A DNA stretch of 64,000 bases. It comes from Homoserinimonas aerilata. GTDB taxonomy: Bacteria; Actinomycetota; Actinomycetes; Actinomycetales; Microbacteriaceae. How positions within the stretch are numbered: the first letter of the stretch is position 1; each line of letters starts with the position of its first letter. The stretch lies in assembly GCF_006716125.1 (NCBI RefSeq), contig NZ_VFOM01000001.1, positions 1,240,001-1,304,000 of the forward strand. The letters are read 5' to 3'. Below are positions 26,347-37,800 of the stretch, one piece after another. A model generated the notes under the pieces. That model ran no database searches. It was not told where the DNA came from and saw nothing but the letters and a program-made list of their open reading frames with translations. A program made the translations under genes and the position numbers.

Positions 26347-28110
26347 TTACTTCACCTTCTCGTCGGCTTTGTCGTACACGGGAGCGTCAGGCGCGTCTTT
26401 GGCCGGACCGATGCCGACCGGCATGGCAGCCTCAGGATGGTTGAGGTCGAACGCCGGAGACTCCGAACGGATACGCGGGATGGAGGTGAAGTTGTGCCGA
26501 GGCGGCGGGCAGGACGTGGCCCACTCGAGCGAGCGTCCGTAGCCCCAGGGGTCGTTCACCGTGACCTTGGGAGCGTTACGGGCGGTGAGGTACACGTTCA
26601 GCAGGAACGGGATCATCGAGATGCCCAGGATGGCTGCGCCGATCGTGGAGAGCTCGTTCATCCACGTGTAGCCGTCTTCTGGTTGGTAGGTGGCGTAGCG
26701 GCGAGGCATGCCCACGACTCCGAGCCAGTGCTGCACAAGGAAGGTCGTGTGGAAGCCGATGAACAGCAGCCAGAAGTGGATCTTGCCCAACTTCTCGTTG
26801 AGCATCTTGCCCGTCCACTTGGGCCACCAGAAGTAGAAGCCGCTGAACATGGCGAACACGACGGTTCCGAACACGACGTAGTGGAAGTGGGCCACGACGA
26901 AGTAGGTGTCGGAGACGTGGAAGTCGAGCGGCGGCGACGCGAGGATCACGCCGGTGAGGCCACCGAAGGTGAACGTGACAAGGAAGCCGATCGCCCAGAG
27001 CATCGGGGTCTCGAAGGTGACGGAGCCCCTCCACATCGTTCCGATCCAGTTGAAAATCTTCACTCCGGTCGGAACCGCAATGAGCATCGTCATGAGGGAG
27101 AAGAACGGCAGCAGCACGGAGCCCGTGACGTACATGTGGTGAGCCCAGACGGTCACCGACAGGGCCGCAATGGCGATGGTGGCGTAGACGAGTGTCTTGT
27201 ACCCGAAGATCGGCTTGCGGCTGAAGACGGGGAACACCTCGGAGACGATGCCGAAGAACGGCAGCGCAATGATGTAGACCTCAGGATGGCCGAAGAACCA
27301 GAACAGATGCTGCCAGAGGATCGCTCCCCCGGCTTCGACGTTGTATATATGAGCGCCGAAGATACGGTCCGCGGCGAGGCCGAACATGGCGGCAGCAAGA
27401 ACGGGGAACGCCATGAGCACGAGGATCGAGGTCACGAGGGTGTTCCACGTGAAGATCGGCATGCGCCACATGGTCATGCCCGGGGCACGCATCGTTATGA
27501 TCGTGGTGATGAAGTTGACGGCTCCGAGGATCGTTCCGAAACCACTGATGCCGAGTCCGAGCACCCATAGATGCCCACCAAGCCCTGGCGAGAACGTCGT
27601 GCTCGACAGCGGCGTATAGGCGAACCATCCGAAGGACGCCGCACCCTGCGGCGTCAGGAACCCGGCCACCGCGATCAGGCTGCCGAAGCTGTACAGCCAG
27701 TAGGCGAAGGCGTTGAGACGCGGGAACGCCACATCGGGCGCCCCTATCTGCAGAGGCATCAACACATTGGCGAATCCGGCGAACAGCGGGGTCGCGAACA
27801 TGAGCAGCATGATCGTGCCATGCATGGTGAAGAGCTGATTGTACTGCTCCTTGGTCTGGAGCAGGTCCAGACCGGGTGCGAAGAGCTGGGCGCGGATGAT
27901 CAGGGCCATCACGCCGCCGATGCAGAAGTACACGACGGAACTGATCAGGTACATGTACCCGATCGTCTTGTGGTCGGTCGAGGTGATCCAGTTCACCAGC
28001 ACGTTGCCCTTGCGGCGCGCGGTGGGTGAGATGGTGTGGCTCGACGCCACGGTGCCCGCTGCGGGTGCCGCGTCGGCGGCTTCCGGACGACTCTCAGTTG
28101 TGGTGCTCAT
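26347..28110 (-). CDS. ctaD: Cytochrome c oxidase subunit I
   Basis: CtaD is the catalytic subunit with haem a, haem a3 and CuB. The 587-residue protein has twelve membrane helices. The ligands are visible in [11 protein letters not shown] (haem a), [17 protein letters not shown] with the His-Tyr link, [11 protein letters not shown] (CuB), and [13 protein letters not shown] (haem a3 and haem a). The start ATG follows ctaC after nine bases. Length and motifs are standard. Confidence 0.97.
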   Translation of the reverse strand: MSTTTESRPEAADAAPAAGTVASSHTISPTARRKGNVLVNWITSTDHKTIGYMYLISSVVYFCIGGVMALIIRAQLFAPGLDLLQTKEQYNQLFTMHGTIMLLMFATPLFAGFANVLMPLQIGAPDVAFPRLNAFAYWLYSFGSLIAVAGFLTPQGAASFGWFAYTPLSSTTFSPGLGGHLWVLGLGISGFGTILGAVNFITTIITMRAPGMTMWRMPIFTWNTLVTSILVLMAFPVLAAAMFGLAADRIFGAHIYNVEAGGAILWQHLFWFFGHPEVYIIALPFFGIVSEVFPVFSRKPIFGYKTLVYATIAIAALSVTVWAHHMYVTGSVLLPFFSLMTMLIAVPTGVKIFNWIGTMWRGSVTFETPMLWAIGFLVTFTFGGLTGVILASPPLDFHVSDTYFVVAHFHYVVFGTVVFAMFSGFYFWWPKWTGKMLNEKLGKIHFWLLFIGFHTTFLVQHWLGVVGMPRRYATYQPEDGYTWMNELSTIGAAILGISMIPFLLNVYLTARNAPKVTVNDPWGYGRSLEWATSCPPPRHNFTSIPRIRSESPAFDLNHPEAAMPVGIGPAKDAPDAPVYDKADEKVK

Positions 28111-28119
28111 GATGTCGCG

Positions 28120-28998
28120 CTACTCCCGGTGTGCCGGCGCCTCGGTGCCGGGCTGATTCGTGTTCGTGTTGTACTCGGGGCCACGGGTTCCCGTCTGGCC
28201 TGCATCGACGAGGCTCTGGATGTAGTCGTCGTATTCGCCCTGCGAGACGACCTTCACCTTGAAGAGCATGAGCGAGTGATACTCGCCGCAGAGCTCGGCA
28301 CACTTGCCCATGTACTCGCCCTCCTCGAGAGGAGTGAAGTACATGTAGTTGCTCTTGCCGGGAACGTTGTCTTTCTTGTAGAGGAAGTCAACGACCCAGA
28401 AGGAGTGCACGACGTCGCGGCTCTCGAGGTCGATCTCGACCGTCTTGCCGACCGGGAGGTAGAGCACCGGAAGCTGTTCGTAATCGATGAAGGGCGCCTC
28501 ATCGGTCTCCTGAGCCTGAATGCCCTGGTAGTAGACGCCTTCGCTGCCGGGACCCTCGTTGAGGTAGTTGAAGTCCCAGGCCCAACGCTTGGCGAAGACC
28601 TCGATCTGGACATCCGGGTTCTCGGTCGGCTCCTCGATGGCCGCCTGGTCACGCGCTGTGAACGCGAAGAAGCCGATCACAAGGATGAGCGGAACGATCG
28701 TGTAGAAGATCTCGATCGGCAGGTTGTAGCGCAGCTGCACGGGAAGCCCGGTCTGGCCCTTGCGGCGGCGGTAGACCACGGCGACCCAGAGGATGAGACC
28801 CCAGGTGATGAGGCCGACCAGGATCAGCACCATCCAGGAGGTGGTCCACAGGCCGGCGATGCGGTCGGTGTGGTTGGTGATCCCCGGCTCGCCGGGCAGG
28901 AAGCCCCTCAGCTGAGCCTGGGTGCATCCTGCAAGGACGACGACAAGGGTTGCTGCAATCGGCACTGCGGCCCATCGAAGACGGCGGTTGAAACGCAC
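28120..28998 (-). CDS. ctaC: Cytochrome c oxidase subunit II
   Basis: CtaC holds the CuA centre that accepts electrons from QcrC. The 292-residue protein begins with a lipoprotein signal ending in LAGC, then two membrane helices (about 48-75 and 90-112). The cupredoxin domain carries HSFWVVDFLY and the CuA ligands CAELCGEYHSLM. The GTG start follows AGAGG. It is the first gene of ctaC-ctaD-ctaF. Confidence 0.96.
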   Translation of the reverse strand: MRFNRRLRWAAVPIAATLVVVLAGCTQAQLRGFLPGEPGITNHTDRIAGLWTTSWMVLILVGLITWGLILWVAVVYRRRKGQTGLPVQLRYNLPIEIFYTIVPLILVIGFFAFTARDQAAIEEPTENPDVQIEVFAKRWAWDFNYLNEGPGSEGVYYQGIQAQETDEAPFIDYEQLPVLYLPVGKTVEIDLESRDVVHSFWVVDFLYKKDNVPGKSNYMYFTPLEEGEYMGKCAELCGEYHSLMLFKVKVVSQGEYDDYIQSLVDAGQTGTRGPEYNTNTNQPGTEAPAHRE

Positions 28999-29101
28999 CT
29001 GTGACCTCTCGGATGACGTGGAACTGTACGGACACAGTCTATTGACAGGAATCAGCCTATCCCTTTCGGACGCGCTGTCTCGAACCCGAAACGGCCCGGA
29101 G

Positions 29102-29137
29102 CGGCGAAAACGGGGAGCCGCCGATGGCGACTCCCCG
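29102..29137 (-). terminator. Intrinsic terminator after the A-type Fe-S gene
   Basis: On the minus strand a 12-base stem (CGGGGAGTCGCC with GGCGGCTCCCCG, one G-T pair) and a three-base loop are followed by TTTT. It lies about 70 bases downstream of the Fe-S protein gene and about 100 bases upstream of the ctaC start, so it separates the two transcription units. Confidence 0.75.
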
Positions 29138-29207
29138 CCGTGTCGAGAAGTTTGTCGGTTCCTGCTGCCCGTGTCGGGGCATCCGGAACCACCGGGTCAT
29201 GCAGAAA

Positions 29208-29582
29208 TCAGTGGAACGAGTCCCCACACGCGCAGCTTCCGCCAGCATTGGGGTTGTCGATCGTGAAGCCCTGCTTCTGGATCGTGTCCTCGAAATCGAT
29301 CGTCGCACCGTCGAGGTACGGCACGCTCATCTTGTCGACCACGACCTCCACGCCGTCGAAATCGACCGTGTTGTCGCCGTCGAGCAGACGCTCGTCGAAA
29401 TAGAGCTGGTAGATCAGCCCGGAGCATCCGCCCGGCTGTACGGCAACGCGCAGGCGCAGGTCGTCGCGACCCTCCTGCTCGTAGAGCGCGCGCACCTTGC
29501 CTGCGGCGGCATCCGTCAGCAGCACGCCGTGCGCGGCCGCCGTCTCTTCCGAGACGGCTTCTGCCAGTGTGGTGTCAGTCAT
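29208..29582 (-). CDS. erpA: A-type iron-sulfur cluster insertion protein (ErpA-like)
   Basis: A-type carriers deliver Fe-S clusters to target proteins. The 124-residue product has LRVAVQPGGCSGLIYQLYF and the C-terminal pair in GGSCACGDSFH, giving the three conserved cysteines. The ATG at 29,582 is chosen because GGGAG lies six bases upstream; the GTG at 29,588 is poorly placed. In actinobacteria a single A-type gene next to the ctaC group is usual. The nearby Rieske protein is a possible client. Confidence 0.9.
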   Translation of the reverse strand: MTDTTLAEAVSEETAAAHGVLLTDAAAGKVRALYEQEGRDDLRLRVAVQPGGCSGLIYQLYFDERLLDGDNTVDFDGVEVVVDKMSVPYLDGATIDFEDTIQKQGFTIDNPNAGGSCACGDSFH

Positions 29583-29706
29583 GACCACTCCCTAGGTTCT
29601 CGCCCCGGACCGGCCGGGGAATTCTTCTTCCAGTGTAAGCATCCGGCGGGCAAATAGGCTCCACGTCCGAAAGTGGGCCGCGCCGGATGCCCGAACCCGC
29701 CCCGAA

Positions 29707-31122
29707 TCAGTCGCGGGCGTTCATCCGTGCCAGGAGCAGAGCCTCCGTGAGGATCGCCTTCTGGAACACGCCCAGATGCAGCGACTCATTGGGGCTGTGC
29801 GCCTTGGACTCCGGATCCTCGACACCCGTGACGAGGATCTGAGCGGACGGGAACACCTCGACGAGATCGGCGATGAACGGAATGGAGCCGCCGATGCCGG
29901 TCTCGACCGACTCGACGCCCCAGGCATCCGTCATCGCCCGTCTGGCCTCCGCGACCGCCCAACCGCTCGTGTCCACGAGGAACGGGTCGCCCAGCTCGAA
30001 TCCCGAGAGCGAGACCTGCGCTCCGAAGGGTGTGGCCGCGTCGATGTGCTGCCGAATCGCCTCGAGCGCGGAATCCGCCGTCTGCCCGGGCGCGATGCGC
30101 ACGCTCACGCGCGCCCGCGCCATCGGGGACAGTGTGTTCGATGCGTTCGCGACCGACGGCGCGTCGACTCCCGTCACCGTGACGGCAGGCTGCGCCCACA
30201 GCCTGCTCAGGATGCTGCCCGAGCCGATCGGCGTGACGCCCTCGAGCAGGCCCGCCTCCTCGCGCAACTGCGATTCGGGGTATTCGGGCGTCTGCATGTC
30301 CTGCGACGTCAGCCCTTCGACGGCGACGGCGCCGTCGGCTCCATGGAAGGAGGCGAGGATGCGAACGAGCGCCATCATCGCGTCCGGAACCGCTCCCCCG
30401 AACATGCCGGAGTGGGAGGCATGCGCGAGCGTGCGCACCTCGAGCACGAAAGCCACATTGCCGCGGAGGGCGACCGTGAGCGCCGGGGTGTCGACGTCCC
30501 AGTTGTCGGAGTCGGCCACCACGATCGCATCCGCCTCGAGCTCGGCCCTGTGCTGCTGGATGAAATTGCGGAATGAGAGGGAGCCGGACTCCTCCTCGCC
30601 CTCGATGAAGACCGCGAGTCCAAGATCGAAATCGGCACCGACCGTCTCCACGAACGCCCGGATGGCGCCGACATGCGCCATGACGCCGGCCTTGTCGTCG
30701 GCCGCACCCCTGCCGAAGAGTCTCTCGCCCCGGAGGGTCGGCTCGAACGGCGGCGACTCCCAGTCCTCGTCCTGGCCGGGGGGCTGCACATCGTGATGCG
30801 CGTAGAGCAGGATCGTCGGCTTGCCGTTCTTCGCCGCCCTGCGGGCGAGAACAGCAGGCTTGCCGGATGCCTCACCGTCGCCGATCGGCGCGCGCGCGAC
30901 CTGTACCGACTCGAAGACGCCCAGACCCTCCAGAAGCGCGGCCACAGCATCCGCGCTCTCATCGACATGGCGCGGGTCGAATGCCGGCCAGGAGACGGAC
31001 GGGATGCGCACGAGGCGCGAAAGGTCGGCGATCGCCGCAGGCATTCCATCGCGAACGCTACTGCGGAGTGCGTCGACCAGGGACGCGTCGTCGGGGGCTG
31101 CCGTGATCTCAGAAGAACTCAT
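29707..31122 (-). CDS. M20-family metallopeptidase (dipeptidase)
   Basis: This 471-residue zinc-dependent amino- or dipeptidase shows YAHHDVQPPGQDEDW (first metal His and Asp), GRGAADDKAGVMAHV (bridging Asp), IEGEEESGS (catalytic Glu-Glu), VVADSDNWD, and GGSIPFIADL with HSPNES at the end. The insertion of a dimerisation domain lies at about 205-320. ATG 31,122 is preferred to an earlier in-frame codon at 31,152. It is divergent from the DUF3043 gene, with 39 bases between the starts. Substrate specificity cannot be read from the sequence. Confidence 0.92.
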   Translation of the reverse strand: MSSSEITAAPDDASLVDALRSSVRDGMPAAIADLSRLVRIPSVSWPAFDPRHVDESADAVAALLEGLGVFESVQVARAPIGDGEASGKPAVLARRAAKNGKPTILLYAHHDVQPPGQDEDWESPPFEPTLRGERLFGRGAADDKAGVMAHVGAIRAFVETVGADFDLGLAVFIEGEEESGSLSFRNFIQQHRAELEADAIVVADSDNWDVDTPALTVALRGNVAFVLEVRTLAHASHSGMFGGAVPDAMMALVRILASFHGADGAVAVEGLTSQDMQTPEYPESQLREEAGLLEGVTPIGSGSILSRLWAQPAVTVTGVDAPSVANASNTLSPMARARVSVRIAPGQTADSALEAIRQHIDAATPFGAQVSLSGFELGDPFLVDTSGWAVAEARRAMTDAWGVESVETGIGGSIPFIADLVEVFPSAQILVTGVEDPESKAHSPNESLHLGVFQKAILTEALLLARMNARD

Positions 31123-31161
31123 GCAGGTAATCTTAAGGCGACCACTACGCAAGGAAACTCC

Positions 31162-31743
31162 ATGGCCAAGCCCGACCCCACCTCCCCCGCCGGATCCTCC
31201 GAACCCGACACAACAGACGAATCCGTCTCGGGCAAGGGCCGGCCGACGCCGACGCGCAAGGAGCGCGAAGCCGCGAATCTGCGCCCCCTCGTCTCCAACG
31301 ACCGTAAGGCGGCCAACAAGGAGTCCAAGGCCAAGTACAACGAGGCTCGTGAGCGGGCCCGAATCGGCATGGCCAATGGCGAGGAGAGGTTCCTGCCGGA
31401 GCGCGACAAGGGCGCACAGCGCCGCTACGTGCGCGACTACGTCGATGCGCGGTTCAGCGTCGGCGAGATCATGATCCCCGTCATGTTCCTCGTCATCATC
31501 ATCTCGTTCGTGAACAGCGCGGCCATGCAGGTCATCGCCATCTTCGTTCTGTGGGCGTTCTTCCTGCTCGCAGTGCTCGACTGCATCATCGCCGGCATGC
31601 TCGTCTCACGACGTCTCGCGAAGAAGTTCGGAGCAGACAAGGTGCAGAAGGGCGCCCGCTGGTACTGCGCGATGCGCTGCCTGCAGATGCGCTTCATGCG
31701 ACTGCCGAAGCCGCAGGTCAAGCGTTGGGCATACCCCGAGTGA
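31162..31743 (+). CDS. DUF3043 membrane protein
   Basis: This 193-residue protein belongs to an actinobacterial family of unknown function (DUF3043). The first 75 residues are charged and probably disordered (GKGRPTPTRKEREAANLRPL is the family hallmark). RRYVRDYVDARFSVGEIMIP leads into two membrane helices (about 105-150), and a basic C-terminus ends in LPKPQVKRWAYPE. AAGGAA precedes the ATG. It is convergent with pyrD, 16 bases away. Confidence 0.88.
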   Translation: MAKPDPTSPAGSSEPDTTDESVSGKGRPTPTRKEREAANLRPLVSNDRKAANKESKAKYNEARERARIGMANGEERFLPERDKGAQRRYVRDYVDARFSVGEIMIPVMFLVIIISFVNSAAMQVIAIFVLWAFFLLAVLDCIIAGMLVSRRLAKKFGADKVQKGARWYCAMRCLQMRFMRLPKPQVKRWAYPE

Positions 31744-31759
31744 TCCGCCAGCGGGCAGC

Positions 31760-32824
31760 TCAGCTCTCGGCAGCACCCGTTCGTGGCGTGGCAGCTCTGT
31801 AGCCTGCCCGCTTCAGCGCCCTGTTGATACCGGCTGCCCACAACGGGCCACGGTAGATGAATCCGGTGTATCCCTGCACAAGGGTGGCACCCGCATCCAG
31901 TCGTTCCATGACATCGGCGGCGGTCTCCACGCCGCCGACCGATATCACGCACATCGTCTCGGGGAGCTCCTCACGCAGGATGTGTAGAACCTCGAGCGAC
32001 CGCGCCCGCACGGGTGCCCCGGAGAGGCCGCCAGCACCGATCCGTTCGATCGTCGCGGGATCGGAGCGCAGCCCCTCGCGGGAGATCGTGGTGTTCGTGC
32101 CGATGACACCGGCGAGGCCGAGCTCGACGGCGAGGGCGGCGATGCGACGCACCTCGTCGTCGGAGAGATCGGGGGCGATCTTGACCAGAACGGGCGTCGC
32201 GCCCGCCGCATCCCGCACCGCCGACAACAGCGGGGCAAGACGGTCTATCTCCTGGAGACCGCGCAGGCCCGGAGTGTTCGGTGAGCTGACATTCACCGCG
32301 AGGTAGTCACTGTGCGGAGCCACCAACCGTGTGCTCTGCAGATAGTCGTCGATCGCATCGTCCACCTCGACCACACGACTCTTGCCGATGTTCGCGCCGA
32401 TCACGGGGCGGATGCGTCTCGCCATCTCGCGCTCCAGGCGCGAGGCCGCCGCCGCGGAGCCGTGATTGTTGAAACCCATGCGATTGATGACGGCACGATC
32501 GGCGACAAGCCGGAACATGCGCGGGCGCTCGTTGCCCGGCTGTGCCCGCGCCGTGAGGGTTCCCACCTCGACATGCCCGAAGCCGAGCTGCCCCAGGGCA
32601 CGGATGGCGAGCCCCTCCTTGTCGAAGCCGGCGGCGACACCGAACGGCGACGGGAACGTCGTTCCGAGCGCGGTGACCCGCAGCGAGGCATCCGGCCGCA
32701 GGAAACGACGAAGAAGCTGGCCGACTCCCGTCACGGGAAGGGCACGGATGACCCGGAATGCCACGGTGTGGGCGAACTCCGGATCGAGTCGGGTCAGGAT
32801 GAGGGAGAAGAGTAAGCGATACAT
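31760..32824 (-). CDS. pyrD: Dihydroorotate dehydrogenase (quinone), class 2
   Basis: PyrD oxidises dihydroorotate to orotate and passes electrons to menaquinone. The 354-residue length and the N-terminal amphipathic extension (YRLLFSLILTRLDPEFAH) identify the membrane-associated class 2. FMN and substrate signatures are GVAAGFDKEG, EVGTLTARAQPGNERPR, NRMGFNNHG, and AVNVSSPNTPGLR with the catalytic serine. GTNTTISREG and TLVQGYTGFIYRGP complete the barrel. No other pyrimidine genes are adjacent. Confidence 0.96.
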   Translation of the reverse strand: MYRLLFSLILTRLDPEFAHTVAFRVIRALPVTGVGQLLRRFLRPDASLRVTALGTTFPSPFGVAAGFDKEGLAIRALGQLGFGHVEVGTLTARAQPGNERPRMFRLVADRAVINRMGFNNHGSAAAASRLEREMARRIRPVIGANIGKSRVVEVDDAIDDYLQSTRLVAPHSDYLAVNVSSPNTPGLRGLQEIDRLAPLLSAVRDAAGATPVLVKIAPDLSDDEVRRIAALAVELGLAGVIGTNTTISREGLRSDPATIERIGAGGLSGAPVRARSLEVLHILREELPETMCVISVGGVETAADVMERLDAGATLVQGYTGFIYRGPLWAAGINRALKRAGYRAATPRTGAAES

Positions 32825-32893
32825 GCCGTTGCCACACTAGCGGTCACGGCGTCGACGCATGTCACCCCTCGGCGAAGCCGACAGCATCCGTCA

Positions 32894-33367
32894 CTATGAC
32901 GTCTGCTCCTCCGGACGACCACCGTGCTCCACCCGCAGCTGGCCGATCGCGGACTCGAAATCCTCCAACGACTCGAAGGCCTGATAGACGCTGGCGAAGC
33001 GCAGATACGCCACCTCGTCCAGCTCACGCAGCGGCGCCAGAATCGCCAGCCCGATGTCGTTCGCCTCGATCTGAGAGGCACCGGTGGCCCGGATCGACTC
33101 CTCCACACGCTGGGCGAGAAGAGCCAGATCGGTGTCCGTCACAGGCCGCCCCTGGCATGCCTTGCGCACGCCCGCCACGACCTTCTCCCGACTGAATGGC
33201 TCGAGAACGCCATTGCGCTTCACGACGCTGAGGCTCGCGGTCTCGGTCGTGCTGAAACGGCGCCCGCACTCAGGGCACTGACGACGACGACGGATCGACA
33301 GGCCGTCATCGCTCGTGCGCGAATCGATGACCCTCGAATCTGGATGGCGGCAGAAAGGGCAGAACAT
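32894..33367 (-). CDS. nrdR: Transcriptional repressor NrdR
   Basis: NrdR represses ribonucleotide reductase genes according to ATP and dATP levels. The 157-residue protein has the N-terminal zinc ribbon CPFC and CPEC (residues 3-34) and an ATP-cone (about 46-136, starting [20 protein letters not shown]). The ATG at 33,367 begins [10 protein letters not shown], the family start; an upstream codon at 33,388 is rejected. It lies between hisD and pyrD on the same strand. No nrd gene is in the window. Confidence 0.95.
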   Translation of the reverse strand: MFCPFCRHPDSRVIDSRTSDDGLSIRRRRQCPECGRRFSTTETASLSVVKRNGVLEPFSREKVVAGVRKACQGRPVTDTDLALLAQRVEESIRATGASQIEANDIGLAILAPLRELDEVAYLRFASVYQAFESLEDFESAIGQLRVEHGGRPEEQTS

Positions 33368-33423
33368 GGTGACACAAGGATAGGCCACCGCAGGTGGGAA
33401 GCCCCGCAGGAGCAGCCCCGGGC

Positions 33424-34749
33424 TCAGCCCTGTCGCTCGGCTCCCCCATCGAACCGCGCCGTGACCGCTGCGGCATGAGCGGGAAGATCCTCCGCCGTCG
33501 CCAGCGCGACGATGCGCTGCTCGACGCCACGCAGCGCCTCCCGGCTGTAACGGATGACCTGCTGCGGTCGCAGGAAGGTGTAGGCCCCCAGCCCCGAGGA
33601 GAAACGGGCCTGCCCGCCCGTCGGGAGAACATGGTTCGAGCCCGCGAGATAGTCGCCAAGGCTGACGGGCGAGTTCTCGCCGACGAAGATCGCACCCGCG
33701 CTGTCGATGAGCTCGAGCAGTGCGTCGACATCGGCGACCTGAAGCTCAAGATGCTCCGGACCGTAGGCATTGCTGAACGCGGCCGCGTCCGCAAGCCCGT
33801 CGACGAGCACGAGCGCCGACTGTCTGCCGCCGAGCGCCTCCTCGACCCGGGCACGGTGCGCCGCCAGCGGGACCAGTCGCCCGAGCTCCCGCTCGACCGC
33901 CTGGGCGAACTCTGCCGAATCGGTGACGAGCACCGCAGAGGCGAGCTCGTCATGTTCCGCCTGACTGATGAGATCGGATGCGACCAGATAGGCGTCGGCC
34001 GCAGCATCCGCGATCACCAGGATCTCGGTCGGGCCCGCCTCAGAGTCGATTCCCGCCTGACCACGAACGAGTCTCTTCGCCGCGGCGACATACACATTGC
34101 CCGGGCCGGTGATGAGCTGAACAGGGTCGAGACCCGCATCGGGAACGCCATAGGCGAAGGCGCCGATCGCGCCGGCCCCTCCCATGGCGTAGACCTCATC
34201 GACGCCGAGCAGGCCGGCTGCTCCGAGGATCGTCGGATGCACGGAACCCCCGAAAGCCTTCTGCGGAGGCGATGCGAGGGCGATTGACGTGACCCCCGCG
34301 ACCTGCGCGGGAACGACATTCATGACCACGCTCGACGGGTACACCGCCTTGCCGCCGGGGACATACAGCCCGACGCGGGCGACGGGCGTCCACCGCTGGA
34401 GGACCTCGGCGCCATCCCCGAGCGACGTCACCGTCGGAGCCGGAACCTGCGCCGAACTCGCCGCGCGCACACGGTGGATGGCCTCCTCGAGCGCCTCCCG
34501 AACGGACGGCTCGAGCGCCTCGACCGCAGCAGCGATCGCCTCGGCCGGAACCCGCAGCGTTGCGGGTCGAACTCCGTCGAGGCGCTCCGCCTGCCCGAGC
34601 AGCGCATCTGTGCCGCCGCTCCTGACCTCCCCTATAAGTTGCTCCGCCACTGCGGACGCCGCCGACACATCCGTCAGGGAGCGGGGAATGAGGGCGAGAA
34701 GTTCACTCGCACTGGGCTCGAGGCCTCGCAGGTCAATGGTCTGGATCAT
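33424..34749 (-). CDS. hisD: Histidinol dehydrogenase
   Basis: HisD makes the last two oxidations of histidine synthesis. The 441-residue protein has the usual motifs: [50 protein letters not shown], the zinc and catalytic residues in [13 protein letters not shown] and [10 protein letters not shown], and GPEHLEL. The length is normal. It follows dnaE by 61 bases, as in many actinobacteria. Other his genes are not seen here. Confidence 0.97.
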   Translation of the reverse strand: MIQTIDLRGLEPSASELLALIPRSLTDVSAASAVAEQLIGEVRSGGTDALLGQAERLDGVRPATLRVPAEAIAAAVEALEPSVREALEEAIHRVRAASSAQVPAPTVTSLGDGAEVLQRWTPVARVGLYVPGGKAVYPSSVVMNVVPAQVAGVTSIALASPPQKAFGGSVHPTILGAAGLLGVDEVYAMGGAGAIGAFAYGVPDAGLDPVQLITGPGNVYVAAAKRLVRGQAGIDSEAGPTEILVIADAAADAYLVASDLISQAEHDELASAVLVTDSAEFAQAVERELGRLVPLAAHRARVEEALGGRQSALVLVDGLADAAAFSNAYGPEHLELQVADVDALLELIDSAGAIFVGENSPVSLGDYLAGSNHVLPTGGQARFSSGLGAYTFLRPQQVIRYSREALRGVEQRIVALATAEDLPAHAAAVTARFDGGAERQG

Positions 34750-34810
34750 GGCGAGATCAACCTTATCTTCAGTGCCGACCAGCGGATGATCAGGCGGGTC
34801 CTCCCGACCG

Positions 34811-37800
34811 TCAGGCCAGACAGGATGGGCCCAGCAGCGATTTCAGCTCACCGTACAGATCGGCGGTCACCGTCACCGGGTAGGGAACCTCGAACATCCG
34901 CGCCGTGTCGCCCTTGACCAGTTTGAGCCGAACCTCCGTGTCACCCGAATGGCGGATCAGCACGTCTCCCAGCGCCGTCACCACATCGGTTGTGGCCCGG
35001 AACTCGGGCACCGAGATCGTGAGCGGGCCCGAGCCGAGGCTCTGCCCCGTGTCGGGCTGGAACATGCTCGACGCGTGCAGATTGACGCCGTCGTCGCGCA
35101 CGCTGACCCTGGCACGGATGGCCATGATCGAGTCGGCCACAAGCGCAGGAGAGAACTCCTGGTAGGTCTTGCCGAGGAACATGACCGTGATCTCGCCGCC
35201 GAAATCCTCGACCGTGATCAGGCCGTACGGATTGCCCGAATTGCGTGCCGTGCGATGCTGCACAGATGTGACCAGACCCGCGATGGTGACCGTCTCGCCG
35301 TCGCTGACCGCCTCACCGCCCAGGATGTCGGCGATCGTCACGCTGGCATGCTTCGCGAGCTGGAGCTCAAGCCCGGCCAGAGGATGATCGGAGACGTACA
35401 GGCCCAACATCTCCCGCTCGAAGAGGAGTTTATCTCGCTTGGACCACTCGGGACGCTCAGGAACTCCGCCGGCCGCCTGGGGTTCATCCCAGAGATCGTC
35501 GAAATTGAAGCCGACCTGGCCATTGGCCTCGGCCCGCTTGTCGCGTACAGCACCTTCGGCCGCATCCTCGTGGATCTCATAGAGGGCACGCCTCGTGTCG
35601 CCGAGCGAATCGAACGCCCCCGCCTTGATGAGTGACTCGATCGTGCGCTTGTTCGCGACCGAGATCGGCACCTTCTTGAGGAAGTCATGGAACGCGATGA
35701 AGCGCCCCTTCTCATCGCGAGCATGACGGATCTGATCTACCACGGCGAAACCGACATTGCGCACGGCTCCCAGACCGAAACGGATGTCGTCGCCGACGGC
35801 GGCGAAGAAACCGATCGACTCGTTGACATCCGGCGGAAGAACCTTGATGCCCATACGACGGCACTCATTGAGGTAGATCGCCAGCTTGTCCTTGGAATCG
35901 CCGACGCTCGTGAGCAGAGCCGCCATGTACTCGGCCGGATAGTGGGCCTTCAGATACGCGGTCCAGTACGAGATCACGCCATAGGCGGCCGAATGCGCCT
36001 TGTTGAACGCGTAGTCGGAGAAGGGCAGCAGGATGTCCCACAGCGCCTTGATCGCGGCATCCGAGAAGCCGCGCTCCTTCATGCCCCCGCTGAAGCCCTC
36101 GTACTGCTTGTCGAGCTCGGACTTCTTCTTCTTGCCCATCGCTCGACGGAGGATGTCGGCCTGACCCAGGGAGAACCCGGCAACCTTCTGCGCGACCGAC
36201 ATCACCTGCTCCTGGTAGATGATGAGGCCGTAGGTGCCGCCGAGGATCTCCTGAAGGGGTTCCTCGAGCTCGGGATGGATCGGCGTGATCTCCTGCATCG
36301 CATTCTTGCGGAGCGCATAGTTCGTGTGCGAGTCGGCGCCCATGGGGCCGGGTCGGTACAGGGCGATGACGGCGGAGATGTCCTCGAAGTTGTCAGGCTT
36401 CATGAGCCGGAGCAGGCCACGCATGGGGCCGCCGTCGAGCTGGAACACGCCCAGGGTGTCGCCCCTCGCCAGAAGCGCATACGCATCCGGGTCGTCGAGT
36501 TCGAGGTCCTCGAGAACGGGCCTGTGTCCACGGTTCGACTCGATGTTGTCGAGGGCGTCGTCGATGATCGTGAGGTTTCGCAGCCCCAGGAAGTCCATCT
36601 TGATGAGGCCGAGCGCCTCACACGCCGGATAGTCGAACTGGGTGACGATCTGGCCATCCTGCTCGCGCTTCATGATGGGGATGATGTCGATGAGGGGCTC
36701 GCTCGACATGATCACGCCCGCAGCGTGCACGCCCCACTGACGCTTGAGGTTCTCGAGGCCCAGCGCCGTCTCGAAGACGGTCTTCGCCTCCGCATCGCTC
36801 TCGACGACGGCCCGGATGTCTCCCGCCTCCTTGTAGCGTGGGTGATCCTTGTCGAAGATGCCTGTGAGCGGGATGTCCTTGCCCATGATGGGCGGAGGCA
36901 TCGCCTTCGTCAGCTTCTCCCCCATGCCGAAGGGGAAGCCGAGCACCCGGGAGGAGTCCTTGAGAGCCTGCTTCGCCTTGATGGTGCCGTACGTGACGAT
37001 CTGAGCGACTCGCTCATCGCCGTACTTCTCGGTCACATACTTGATGACCTCGCCGCGGCGACGGTCGTCGAAGTCGACATCGAAGTCAGGCATGGAGACA
37101 CGATCAGGGTTGAGGAAGCGCTCGAAGATGAGCCCGTGCCTCAGCGGGTCGAGATCGGTGATGCGCATCGCATACGCCGCCATCGAGCCGGCACCGGAAC
37201 CACGGCCGGGGCCGACCCGGATGCCGTTGTCCTTCGACCAGTTGATGAAGTCGGCGACGACGAGGAAGTAACCCGGGAACCCCATCTGGAGGATGACGCC
37301 GACCTCGTAGTCGGCCTGCCTGCGCACATCGGCCGGGATCCCATCGGGGTAGCGGTAGTGCAGGCCCTTGTCGACCTCCTTGACGAACCAGCTCTCCTCG
37401 GTCTCACCCTCGGGAACGGGGAACCGCGGCATGAAGTTCGCGCCCTCATCGAAGGTGACATCGCAGCGTTCCGCGATGAGAAGCGTGTTGTCGCAGGCCT
37501 CCGGGTGATCGCGGAACAGCTGACGCATCTGGCTCGCCGACTTGAGGTAGAACTCGTCGGCGTCGAACTTGAAGCGCTTCGGGTCGTCGAGGGTCGTTCC
37601 CGACTGCACGCACAGCAGTGCGGCATGGCTCGTGGCGTCGTGGGCGTGGGTGTAATGCAGGTCGTTCGTCGCGACGAGCGGGAGTTCGAGATCCTTGGCC
37701 AGACGCAGGAGGTCGCTCATGATGCGCCGCTCGATGCCCAGCCCGTGATCCATGATCTCGGCGAAGTAGTTCTCCTTGCCGAAGATGTCACGGAAGTCCG

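Noticed and set aside
25919..27570. Plus-strand open frames through ctaF and ctaD
   Set aside because: They are antisense to genes with complete haem-copper oxidase motifs and have acidic, His-rich shadow composition.
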